From: Owenia fusiformis | Taxonomy: Eukaryota; Annelida; Polychaeta; Sabellida; Oweniidae | Length of the DNA: 64,000 bases | NCBI GenBank assembly: GCA_903813345.2 | Contig: CAIIXF020000005.1 | Location: 5,793,375-5,857,374, forward strand | Direction of reading: 5' to 3' | Shown: positions 1 to 12,900 of the stretch, piece after piece | Layout of the letters: each line of letters starts with the position of its first letter | How positions within the stretch are numbered: position 1 is the stretch's first letter | Position numbers and translations under genes: made by a program | The notes under the pieces: model-generated | What the model was told of the DNA's origin: nothing | The model's database searches: none | The model's input: the letters and a program-made list of their open reading frames with translations, nothing else

Positions 1-893
1 AATATAGTATTAATAATAACGAGGAACCCTTCTAATAAAAGCAATTAAATCCAGGTTTGAAAACTCTCGAAAATAACACGAAACGACTCTAATTATGAAC
101 AGTTCACATTTTTGCAAAGGCGGATTTGGATGACGACAAACCTGGGTTTTGAGGGCGCCACTTATGGCAATGGGTGCTTCTGCAGACCTTAAGAAAATAC
201 GTCCAGTAATGCCCAATTTAAAAAAAATGCATATCATTTGGTTGATTTAGAAGGAACGAAACTGCGTTTTCTGCGTATATATAGCTACACCTATTTTGTA
301 GTTAGACCTATATTTGGGGCAATACCATAGCAATACCATTACAACAAAGCAACAAATAAAACAAACAAGAATTGTTGTTTTGTAATAGATGAATTAGATA
401 CTTTCTTCAGTAATACAAAAATGTAAGATATCACATTTGCATGAAAAAGTTGGCCCGGGTATTGTGATGGTATAGTAATCAAAAGCTAACCGCATTTTAT
501 CATTTTTTCTGGAACTTTACAATTTTAGTTGCAATACTTCAATTTCAAAGTACTTCAAAGTACAATTTGTGAAAATCTGAAGACACTTGTTGCAAAGTTG
601 AAAAAAATGCCAGTACCAGTCCTGTTACTTTTGGAATACCCAACCTGTGTATTTATATCAAAGTATCTGCTGACTCTACATTCCCCATGTAGAGTTTGAA
701 AATACGTTTTTCATTTATTTACTATTTTTCATGACTTTGAGATTTATTTTAGAAAAAAATGTTTTGGAAATAAAGGTTGTCAGCTTTTCATTTGTCAAAT
801 TTCAAATTTCCTGCCATTTTTCAAATAAATTTGAAATCTTTTAATCATCAAATATTTCACTATACAGTGCAAGAAAATATTTCAAATCCATAC
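1..893. other. ALDH1L2 intron sequence at left edge, no gene seen
   Basis: I find no further ALDH1L2 exon here. The minus-strand open frame at 10-237 has no recognisable domain and no matching splice phase. I treat it as chance or repeat-derived. Confidence 0.5.
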
Positions 894-995
894 CTCTGCA
901 ACTTTCTTCTTCATCATTGGGTCATATGTTGCTCCATCCTCTGTCTGTACAACTCTTGGGGCTGTGCCATCTGCTATCATGTCCACAGCCTCCCC
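894..995 (-). CDS. ALDH1L2: ALDH1L2 coding exon 5
   Basis: 102 nt, 34 codons, acceptor tatttag, donor gtatgg, phase 0 at both ends. It encodes [19 protein letters not shown] followed by [15 protein letters not shown]. This aligns with the segment that directly follows exon 4 in animal ALDH1L proteins, so it is the next exon even though it is 33.4 kb away. The following exon (family motif INW...) is not found in 1-893 and must lie off the left edge. Confidence 0.9.
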
Positions 996-3900
996 CTAAA
1001 TAGAAAACATGTAAACATTAACTTTAAATCTTCAAAAGAAACAATGTTAATGTAAAGTTTGAACATGAAAAGAAGATAAGTATGGCTGATTGAAAAATGT
1101 GTTTTAAAAACTAATTGTGTAAAAGCTTGATACCTTGATGTGTAAAAGTGTATGAGATTATGATTATTTTTGAAATATAGCTTTTAATAAAAAACAAAAC
1201 AAAAAAACATTAGAATTGGACTTAATATACAGAGCTACATCCCCAGTTTAATAGTGTTTTTTATAGCTACAAAGTCACAAAAGATTTTTTTACATTGTAT
1301 ATTGAGTAAGACATTCTTTGTTCTGTTGACTTAAGTGCCTTTCAATGTATAATGTCACTCCTTTGAAAACAAAAGCAGTTATTGTTGAATGAATTCCTCA
1401 CTTCATTGAACGCATCTTTCACTGATTACACAGTCACTGAGTAACCATGCTATCTGTTAAATTGCATCTAGAAATGTGGCTTAAAAAAGTATTTACTAAC
1501 TTTGAAAATTTCATTTTCTTCAAAAATGTGACTTTTATGTCAGGGAGAAATATCTTTTCTTGTGTTGGGCAGATATTTCTTTTACTTGACATGCTCTCGT
1601 TAGTATAACTATCAGACACATAAGTATGAAAAAAATTGATCCACATAAAATGATAATATTCAAGTTTAAGAGAACGTTCTTATATACCTGCCATGTTAAT
1701 TCTCGAAATCGCTGTTCCCTCTTCAAAAGAGGAGACGCGAAAATCTTTCCTTATAAGATCAAAATATTTCCCATGATGCAGTTCGCGGAGGAACAAATTT
1801 ATACTTCCTTGTTTTCCCTCATAGGTTTAACATGGGGTTTTTAACACCTATTTTTCAAACGATATATTCGTTCATATTCCCGTACGAGGGTACAGAAAAA
1901 ATTATTAGAAACGATTGATCTTTTATTAATCTTAATATAACAGCTATTTTTTCATTTTATTGATTCATAGCGTGGTGAAAACGATGATTGAAAAGTGAGA
2001 AAATATTCCGGAAGAGAAGGTCACATGATCAGTTGACTAGTCGCCATATTGGAAAAAACAATTCCATTCGACTTTCAATACTTTCATGCCAATCTTACCG
2101 CACTACAAACTGCATCATCGATGCAACAAAGGAATAAAAGTATTCATCATCAAATTACATCATAGAGTTACGTTGAAAACCAACAAATAAATGAGCAGTA
2201 GACCAAAGAAGAAGCGTCGCTATTATCTAGGTCACTCTGTTCAGTGGTCCGAAAGCAAATCTATAGTACTCGTTTCCGAATTTTGTTGTTCATTGTACAA
2301 TCTTTTATTGATTAAACTCGGTATACAGACTATTAAAGCAATGACAAAGAAGAATACTTTCGATGTTGTCATTGTTTTATTTAGTGTGCGGGTATAAAAA
2401 CAAAATTGCGTAATTAGTTTGATTTAGAACTTTCGGGTCACGCAAATAGCTACGCGAAATGCATAGTGAGAAAATATAAACCAATCAAATTTTGTCCTTT
2501 TTGAGTGCTTTTTCAGTGCATATTTGCGAACGTTCTGATTCAAAGAGCGAATCGCGAAAGGGAAAATTAACCCGAATCAGCCACCTGGTGGTGAAACTGG
2601 TAACTATCTACTCACATCTGGGTGATTTAAGTAAGAGTTTTTATATAAACATTTTTATGTTACTCTTCGTGATTTCCTTTATTAAAATCTCAGGATTTAG
2701 TATTGGTATTTGATTAGAATATCTTGTGCTATGGTATTTTGAAAAATATTATCTTTAACCTTGAATAGGGAGGGCAGTAAAATATTATACAAATAATTAA
2801 TTCTATTGATGTGAATACCTCTGCATCTTTCACAAATGATATTCCAAGAAGCCAGAAGGGCTAGTGGATTATCATCTTGTGGAAGTGTCACATGGTATTC
2901 ACCAAAAACAGAATTAAATATCTGTTTTATTATTCAGTTTTATATTCCTCACTCACATTAATAAAATAATGTCAAATGAACTATTGATGTCTAATTAATC
3001 ATAATTATGTTCATCCAAGTATATATAAAATTAAAATTACACTGGACTAAGTTGTGACTGGTGCATATCATTTGATATTCAACAAAAGTCATGGCTTTTT
3101 ATTTTTAGTCACTTGTAGGACATGAACCAATCAGGGTGAGGAATATGACAGTGATATGATGATAAACCAGAACAACGGCAACGCCAAAGCGTAGCGAATC
3201 CCATCGAACAGAAATGGCTGGCATTTTTACAAACTAAATATAAAGCAGATATCATAAAACACACCAGAAAGGCCACCATTTTCAAAATGGTTGCTTACTA
3301 GCCAAGTTGTCATCAGAAGAAATGCTTTTAAAAATTCATAATTTTTCAAAATTTTTCAAAATGGCCACCTTCTACCAAAAGTGTCATAGGACAGTGTGCC
3401 ATGCTTATAGTATTCACATACCAAATATGAACAAAATCGCTCCACTACTTTTCGAGTTATAGTAAAATATGTTAAAATGGCGGCCATTTTTCAAAATGGC
3501 CGCCTTCAACCAAAAGTGTCTTTAGACAGTGTGCAATGTTTATAGTATTCACATACCAAATATGAACAAAATCGCTCCACTACTTTTCAAGTTACAGCAA
3601 AAATCGTAAAACAACGAGTAAAGGCCGCCATTTTTCAAGATGGCTGCCATGTGCTCTTTTAATATCTACATTTGTAGCTTTATTAATGTCCTTTATAATT
3701 TTTTTACACTAAAAACATATTGCTATTACAGTTTTACATATTGTACCTAAATTATTGTAAAATCGGCACTAAAATGGCCGCCATTTTGAAATGAGCGGCC
3801 ATTTTGAAAATCGGCTTTCGAGCAGAACTTCTACCCCCATAGGGTATATGTGTACAAAATATGAACAAAATCGGGCCAACGGTATTTGAGTTATTGCCCG

Positions 3901-6900
3901 GACGGACGGACGTACGTACGGACGGACGGACGGACGGTACGTGTTCTTGAATGGGGGTATTTGTGGTTGTTCGGGTAGTAAAATAAATAGCTTCTGTGGT
4001 TAATTTTTTTGTGTGGTTATCCACATTACAAAATCTCTCAATGGGTGTAAAAAACCATCTACTGTGGTATTTTGGATTTTCAGGGAATGCCACACAAGAA
4101 GTGTCTAAGTGTCCATAAATGGACTATGTCCATTATTTGTCCATGACTCTACAAAATTTTCAAATTGCCCTCCTCTATTACATCTCTGTACTAGATTATG
4201 ATTGGAGAAGGAGCATTCACTGAAAACCAATCAGAGACCTCATATCTTTATCAAATTTGCATATTTGTAATCTTTGTTTTCATTGGTCAATTGAATTAAG
4301 AAACAAAATGGAGGGCTTTTAACACACATGTGAGGTAAGAACATTCCCATAATTTTATGATTTATGCATAAATCACCAATGATTTATAAGAACTTTAACA
4401 ATAAATGAGAAAGAATAAGTCAGTTAAAGATGTAATGAGTATGAATTTCCATAACAAATAGAAAAATTGTCATTTTTATCAAATGCAAGTATATTGATTC
4501 CCACACAAGGAACTGTATTACACCCAAGCTTGTGAAATTATTTCAATGCTCATGTTATAGACCTTGCGAAAAGCTCAGGGGTTTGCCGGCGACCGGGGGT
4601 TGTCAATTTGCTAAGGGCAAAAAAATTCTCAATGGGAATTTAACATAGGCCGGGGTCTGCTGTCAGGGGCATTTGGGGGCAGTTGCCTAGGGCTAAACAA
4701 AAGAATTTTGGGGTCGGCAGGGTTGACGGGGTCGGCATTATTAAAGTGCCGGGGTTGTGACAAGGGGAGATTTTGGGGGCAGTTTGTGGTGGAAATTGTG
4801 CCGGGAGGCTGTCGGGGGCCTGCCAGGGGCAGGAAAAATAATTTTAAAAATTAAAAAAATCTTACCACAAGTACATTATTCTAATGTATGAACATTATTT
4901 TTTCAGAGAAATTGTACAGTGTATCTGTTATATCAAACCACAGTTATGACTTTAAAGAAGCATGCAATATTAAATCCCTTACATATTAAAATCAATGGTG
5001 TACATCCACATTGGATTAAAATTATATTATTGATGTCATGGTTTCTCAGTGGAGATGATTAGGTCATTTAGCGTTTATCTCGTCAATTAACGTCATTGTA
5101 GTTGATTGACGGATACTACATTAATTGACGTTCTATCTTTTTCAATTGCGCATGTGCAACCAATCGCGTCAATTGACGTGTAACATTTTAATCGTTGGCG
5201 GGAACGTTAATTGTCGCTAGGTTATTTTTTATTATCGCCCATTACAAAGATGCCTGGCCGCAAATTCAAATATACCTCCATCCTAAGTACTTTTTGATAA
5301 AATTGTCAATGTTTCAAAGTGTGAGAATCAATGAAAAGCATTTATTAGTCTTTTGTTCAATTGTATTTTTATTTATTTACGATTTAATTTCGATTCATAA
5401 CTGGCAGACTTTACGTCTAGAAGTTCCGGACCTCTTCCCAAATTAAACAAATTATTCAGCACATTGTTAAATAAATTGTTAGATGCAGATTCATCCAGAG
5501 ATTCAACTTAAAAATATTTCCATTTTCTGTTTGTTATCAACGATTGCAGAGGAAACGAGAAATGAAAAAATAAATAGGTATAGCACTAGGCCGTGCAATA
5601 TTTATTAAATGTAGACCAAGAGAAGTACAGTACGCATACTTTCAAAGCTTAGATCATGCCAGCTGGTCCGAACAGCATGTTTGCGTGTGTACTTCACGCT
5701 CATTGGGGCAATTATTTACTGATAAAGTAACTAGAAATGAACTAAACCTTCAGACAAAGTGATGGTGTGAAGTTTGGAAATTTGTGTACTATATCTTCTG
5801 GCTTTTACATCCAATGTCTGCACTCCCCCGATTGTTTATCTTTAATTTTAAGATTTTACATCCAATATCTGCACTCCCCCGATGGGTTGTCTTTTTAGAC
5901 TTTAATGTCACTATTTTTATAAGATAACACGCGCTTTTCAATGAGCAGTTAATCTTTGCGATATACTGATTATAGATTGTCACATTAATTATTAAATTGA
6001 AGTAGATCTTCTGCTACAAATAGCATCATGAAGAATAAAACCCCATCTAAAGCTTCTAAACGATTTGCATATTAAAAAAACTTAAGCTACTCTCATTGGT
6101 TAATAGTCTGACCCACTGACTTAAGCCTGTATATCATTATCATAAATTATGAATTAGATCCGACTTGCATTGTTTTATTCAGCAATTACTAATTAAAAAT
6201 TTATATTTCGCATTAAATGTAAGAAAATTAATAAAATTGTTCAAGGACATGGTAAAAGACGTTCTTGTCATCATAAATTTGAAGAACATATTGTTATTTT
6301 TTATTCTCATTGTGATATTTCGTTAATTCTCAAATGGGCTCTAATTTTAGTCAGATGCTTTCATGGCAGAGCTCACGATCGGGCCCGTTCTTTAATGAAA
6401 TATTCAAAATGTTGTATTGAATTTCAACAATACGGTAAATATAATTTTATTCAATAAAATATACCAAAACAATTTGTCCATGAATGAAATTCATTGCCGT
6501 AGCAATGAGACTTTGATCATTATGCAGTGGAGTGATTGCGACTTTTTAACATAGACGCAACTCCATATTTTGACAACGTCTTCATTATTGCTTTATAAAA
6601 AAATATTGCATCATGGAAAACACAATTCCCACATGGAAGTTGAAGATATTTATCCAATGCTTCGAATAAAAGTAAAAACATGTTGCCCAAATTGTAAAAT
6701 ATGATTGGTTGAAATGACTTGGATCCAGGGCATGCCTTAAGCAAATTTTCCTTGCTGGTCAAGATGACCGGCAAGATCCAATTTTTAAGTGGTCAAATAC
6801 AAAACCTGCTGGTCAAGATGACCAACACCTCTCCAAAATCTGCCGTCATGAGCAAATCTTCCTGGTCAATATTTTCAACGCGCTATTTTCAAAAATTGAT

Positions 6901-9900
6901 CTGTGAAAAGTCGTACTATTGTGCAATATTTCACTGAAAATGGCCGAAATCGCTACGTCTATTTGATCCATAAGTAGTAATTGAAGTACTATAATTGATT
7001 AGTTTTTTACGTACCTTAAGAATTACGCTTGGCACAATCAGTTTTAAAACTAAATATGAATATGAATCCATACTTTTCGAGTGGTTTCGCCATCTTTAGA
7101 TGAACTCGGGTCAAGAACTCCTTATTTGGAGATCACCGGAGGTATCTATTTGTGATTCTGTACTTTCCGATTACTATATTTGGAGATGTTTGGCTTTTTC
7201 TCCGAGACGAGAATTAAATTAGCATTCTAAATGAGGCTGTTCTATTTAAAACTTACTCGGACAAGTCCGGCTGTCCGACGCTTAAGGCGTGCCCTGCTTG
7301 GATCCCATGCTAATAGCCTAATGAATGAATAATGAGTGAATGATGATAATATAAGGCAGCTAAGCATGGATTTTTAATTTGTGTTGCTCATTGCCCATGA
7401 GCCAATGCCAATTAACAAGAGCATATCCACACATAATTATCTCAATTTACAGTCTCGTTTTTGATTGTACGTATTTACAACAGTTGGTGTGTAAACAACC
7501 CGTGGTAGCAAATTTTGGATATACATTATATTTTCTTAAACAATATATTCAATAGTTCTATGTAAGTTCATCTCTCTGGTTAATATATCAGAAACAAGTC
7601 AAATTCTTTACTTCAGAGAATTTTTTTAATTTATTGAGACTTTCGACTAATATCCCTTAGTCTTTTTCAAAATATAACAGCATGTATACATTTATGTGAC
7701 GTCATAAACAGACAATGGAAAATTTAATTATGTAACAAATGACCTAGTAACCTAAAAAATAACAACAACAAAAACATAGATACGAAAAAACGAATGACCT
7801 AATAATAACCTTAAGATAAATATATCATCGTTATGGTAACAATTAAACTCAAATATTACTATTGCATACTTTGCTATACCATTCTTAATTTACAATTTTT
7901 TATGATACAAATTGTCCAACTGATACCCATTATCTCTGTTCATTTTAGGTTGCATTGTTTTAATATGAATTGCTTCCTTAACCCTACGTTTAAGATCATG
8001 ACTCTCATTATCAATGATTTTTACATTGTTCCAGTTTATATTATGATCATATTCCATGGAATGTTCAATAACCGCAGAAGCAAGACCTCCAGTCGACAGT
8101 AATGTGGGTCTACGATGTTCTCTGATTCTAGTAACTAGTTCCCGCTTTGTTTCACCTACATAAGTGGCAATACAGTCTTTACAATCAATTTTGTAAATTA
8201 CACCGGATTCTTTTGATCATTAGTTTTGTCCTTTAAATGCACCAACTGTTTCTTGATAGTATTCTGCGATGAGAAACATACTCGGACACGATGCCTTTTA
8301 AAAATACGCCGTAACTGGTTGGAAATACTAGGGATATACGGAAGAACTGCAGTACACCTTATATCGTCATCATTTCTTGTTCTGTTTACATTATTTGTCG
8401 CATGTCTTTCACCTTCTTTAATCAGCCATTCCGGGTACCCACACTCCTTTAATGATCGGCAAACCAGTTCCTTTTCTTTCTTTAGATCTTCCTCTTTAGT
8501 TACCAATGTTTCTGCCCTCCTAATGTAATTAAATTTTCCATTGTCTGTTTATGACGTCACATAAATGTATACATGCTGTTATATTTTGAAAAAGACTAAG
8601 GGATATTAGTCGAAAGTCTCAATAAATTAAAAATATTCTCTGAAGTAAAGAATTTGACTTGTTTCTAATATATTCAATGCGTCGTTTATTCACCTCAATG
8701 AAATACTAATGCCTACCCTTTACATTCGCTTGCTTTGCTCTCCAGAGAGAGTTCATCTACTAGGATGAGCAACGATCCTTTGAATTTTCCAAGCCAATTA
8801 GGATCGATCGTTGATTTTTCAATGACTATCATATGTACAAGCGTGTTTTATCTCTGCTCTCTGATTGGAGGAACAAACGCCATCGCGGTAGAGTCATTAA
8901 ACCATAATTTTGCTGAAGATCGTCAAAGCTTACTTGAAAAGAAGCTGATACTCTGGGTAACTAATGCCAAAGCTAAATAATATAAACCACCAGTTTAATT
9001 GTTTTGCATAGGATCAATTAAAAAGGTGTTTTACCACATAAGATGAGTTCCACATAGACATAAGGGCATCTTTGAATTTAATACCACAGAACATCAATTA
9101 TATAGGTGTTTTACCACATAAGATGAGCTCCACATAGATATAAGGGGATTTTTGAATTTAATACCACACGGTGAAATACCACAGAACATCAGTTATATAT
9201 ATATGAGTTAGTTATTTTCAAAAGGTGGAGGGAAGTAATAGTACCTAATTTGGTCAATAGAGGGAACATTAATCTGTCCCCGGGAGGATTTCCCCCGGGA
9301 ATGTAACTATACGCTTTGTACCTTCCAATCCCATCGTGCATGTCCTACTTTGAATATTTATAATTTCTGATTGGTGAATGTATACCTGGGAATACACCTA
9401 ATTATTTTTTGCCTTTGTACAAATCTATATGAAAGAAAATGTAATCAAGCTGAGTAGTTTGTGCGGCTAGTTAGCTTATAACAATCGAAACAAATATAGA
9501 CGCCAATACTTGAGTTATGGATGAGTGGTCGGTTTGAAAACACACATTTTGTAAACATTTGTTATGTGAATATATAGGGATAAGGATTGACAAACCATAA
9601 AACTGTAAAATTTAAAACGCTTGCTTGCTCTGCGTGGATAGTGAACTTTATAAATGAATTCACTGGACAGTCCAGCCGGTGAAATATTGTTCCCTGTCAT
9701 GCAAATGATGGATTTAACACGAGTTTGAGCTAGTTCATTCTGCCACTGTACGCCCGTCGGATATAACAATTTTACCAATACAGTCAAAAATCTCCTCCGT
9801 TTTTATTTGAATTGAGAGATCACATTCAAATCGGATTATTTCCACTTCTATTTGTATTCAATTATCCTATTTCTATTCCATGCCAAATGGGAAATAAAGA

Positions 9901-12900
9901 GATGTAATAATGATAACTGAATATGATCATGGGCAGCTGGATGCCCATTATATAATGTTGAGTTAACCCAAGGATGAAGAGTTAATCAATTTGAAAATAT
10001 AATATTTTACATATTGTACATTTTGAATGCATGTTGATATTAAACCATGGTTTCCGTGATGACCTTTCAATCGCGATTCGCGATCACCGTACTGTGTCAA
10101 CTTGAAGTGTGTATTTTCCCCAGATACGAAGGCAAATGCAGGGTGTCCTGGCGGCAAACGTTCGTTCCAGTTTCTGCGATCTGCTGCCGATGTCACCTGT
10201 CGTATGACAAACGACAAATGTGACTTAGGTTTAACATAGGATATTTTACAACTTAATGTGATTGTTTATAAATAGATTATCCTACACTTAGTGTACTAAA
10301 TGTATAATAACATTAAAAAATAAATTTGATATTTATTGGCAAAATGAATATCCGGAGGATATCGTAACGATATACTCCGGGCGGAGGATATCGTGACGAT
10401 ATACTCCGGAAAACCCAACATGTGAGGATATTGTGACGATATACTCCGCTTGTTGATTTCCCGCCAAATTGACTCTATTTTGGCATGGAATTCATTTTGC
10501 AATGATATTATACATTTAGTACACTCCTTGTTAGTGTAGGATAATAAGAACATCCTATGATTTTTTTTAGAATATCATTTTAATCTACTCGGTGATATTG
10601 ATATATGCACTCGTTCGCTTCGCTCTCTCGTGCAGATATCAATATCACCTCGTAGATAAAAATGATATTCCTCAAAATCATAGGATATCCTATAATTATT
10701 CGTAATTTACTAACGTGTCTCAAACATCTACCAGCGTCGTTTTGACTCCAGTTGCAAAAACAATATGTGGTGAATAAGTGATTAAGTTTTATTTTGACAT
10801 GATACGCTATGAATATGACGGTAATAATGAAATAATAACAATGCATTACGTTAGGATAGATCGGGGGATAGATTTTTGTGGAAATCGTTCCATGATGTTA
10901 GAGATATTGAACTGGAGGATATTGCCACGATATACTCCAGAAACCCAATATGCGGAGGATAGTGTGACGATATACTCCGCTTGTTGATTTCCCGCCAAAT
11001 TGATTCTATTTGGCATGGAATTCATTTTGCAATGGTATTATACATTTTGTACACTCCTTGTGAAGGATAATAAGAACATCCTATGATTTTTTCAGAATAT
11101 CATTTTAATCTACTCGGTGATATATGCACTCATTCTCTTTGCTCTCTCGTGCAGATACCAATATCACCTCGTAGATAAAAATGATATTCCTCAAAATCAT
11201 AGGATATCCTATAAATACCCCATGGTTGTGGAGAAATATAATTCATATCAATAACTAGATATAATGGACAATTTTCAAAACCAAAACACTTTTGAAACCA
11301 TCGAGTGAACCATCTCTAACTTTTTATGGATGGCATTCGCCTTCGGCTGTCGGTGATTATCGGCGTTCGGCGGTCATGGTGTGTAACAAATGGTAGGTTG
11401 TAGCTGACATTTTGCATGTCAATGAATTGGTCATTTTAGATTACTTTGCAAAGGTATAAAGTTTTAGAAATCGCCGCTGCCAAGCGATTTTGGAAAGTTG
11501 ATTTGATCACTATCCCGGAGACATTAATAAGAGAAACGTAATTGTAGGTTAGAGATGTTGATTTTGTGGTTAGGAAATATATAAATGTCCAAAATGATTT
11601 GTCAGACCAACCCTGGTCATTGATACTAAATGCGATACTCGGTATAGGATTATTAGGCGATCAGACGAATAATATTTTTGTAAATGGTGGGTAAATATGG
11701 ATATTTCAGCCCAATGTAAATGTAATGGTCAGTTCTTGTGCTGTACCAATCTGTATTGTTACTGAGATTGTCCCCGTTGATCATCTCCGTCGCAATACAG
11801 AAAATATTGGTACGGCCGGAAGGGACAATCTCAGTAGCAATACAGAGGATCACACGATAAAAACGTTATTGAATGATTTGAAGTGGCAAATCCAGATACG
11901 GCCACATATGCCGTCTTCCAATTGCAAAGACAATGGATCCTTAATTTAAAAAGGACGAAGACAATGACAAATGATAATCCCTAATCCGTTGTCAAGTTAC
12001 AATTTCAATCGGTAATCAAAGTGAGTAATTTTCTCTCGCAGTTTGAACATATATTACCTTTACCTTAGTAGCGAGATACTTAAATGATTGTTGAACGTAT
12101 TTGACATAGAACGTATTTGACATACTTGTTAAACATGCAAATCACGAACAAAGAACGTTGTTCTATTGCAAAATAAAGAAACATGTATTTAAAATACAAA
12201 ATAACATTAAGATAAAACAGTCTTATACAAAAAGCGATATAATGCAAAAAACAATATCGTAAAATGGTACAACATAACGCAATCCTGTGCATTTGACTTG
12301 AACAATCAGTAGTACTACATTGCGATACATAGATACCCCCGGGTACATACCTTACATGATTGCGATAATATGCGCTAAAATTAATGCAAACAAATGCCTA
12401 TCACTAATGACTAGCCCTCAAAGGTTTGGTATGTATTTTCGTTGCATGATTTATATGTTATCGTTACTGATGAAAGATTTTATTTTGTGCTTTTCTAATA
12501 AGTGATGCACAATTATCTTCCAAACTAATAGAGGGAATTGTATTTTAACGTAATGCGATGCAAAATTAAAAAACAAAAATCAATATTATTGTACACTCTT
12601 GTCAATATGACACAATACATTACAGTTTGGTGAAACGGCACTTCTGCATTTTCGTCATATTTTTGCTCGTATTTTGCACATTTGTACACCATTCAATTTG
12701 CTACCAGTCTAGCAGTGTACCGTATTTCATGACCATCAGACTAATAATCATAATTATGTTACAGCACAACCTTTTCAACGACCCGACTTCATTCATCAGC
12801 ACGCGTGGCCTGATGATATGATCTCCGTTCTGAGGTTATCAATTGTCCTGAGTTCAAGCTTGTATACTCTATTTTTGTTTAAAGTGCTGTAACATTATGA

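Noticed and set aside
3752-4093. 113-codon minus-strand open frame with [12 protein letters not shown]
   Set aside because: The repeat peptide is just the translated GGAC microsatellite; the flanks are tandem repeats.
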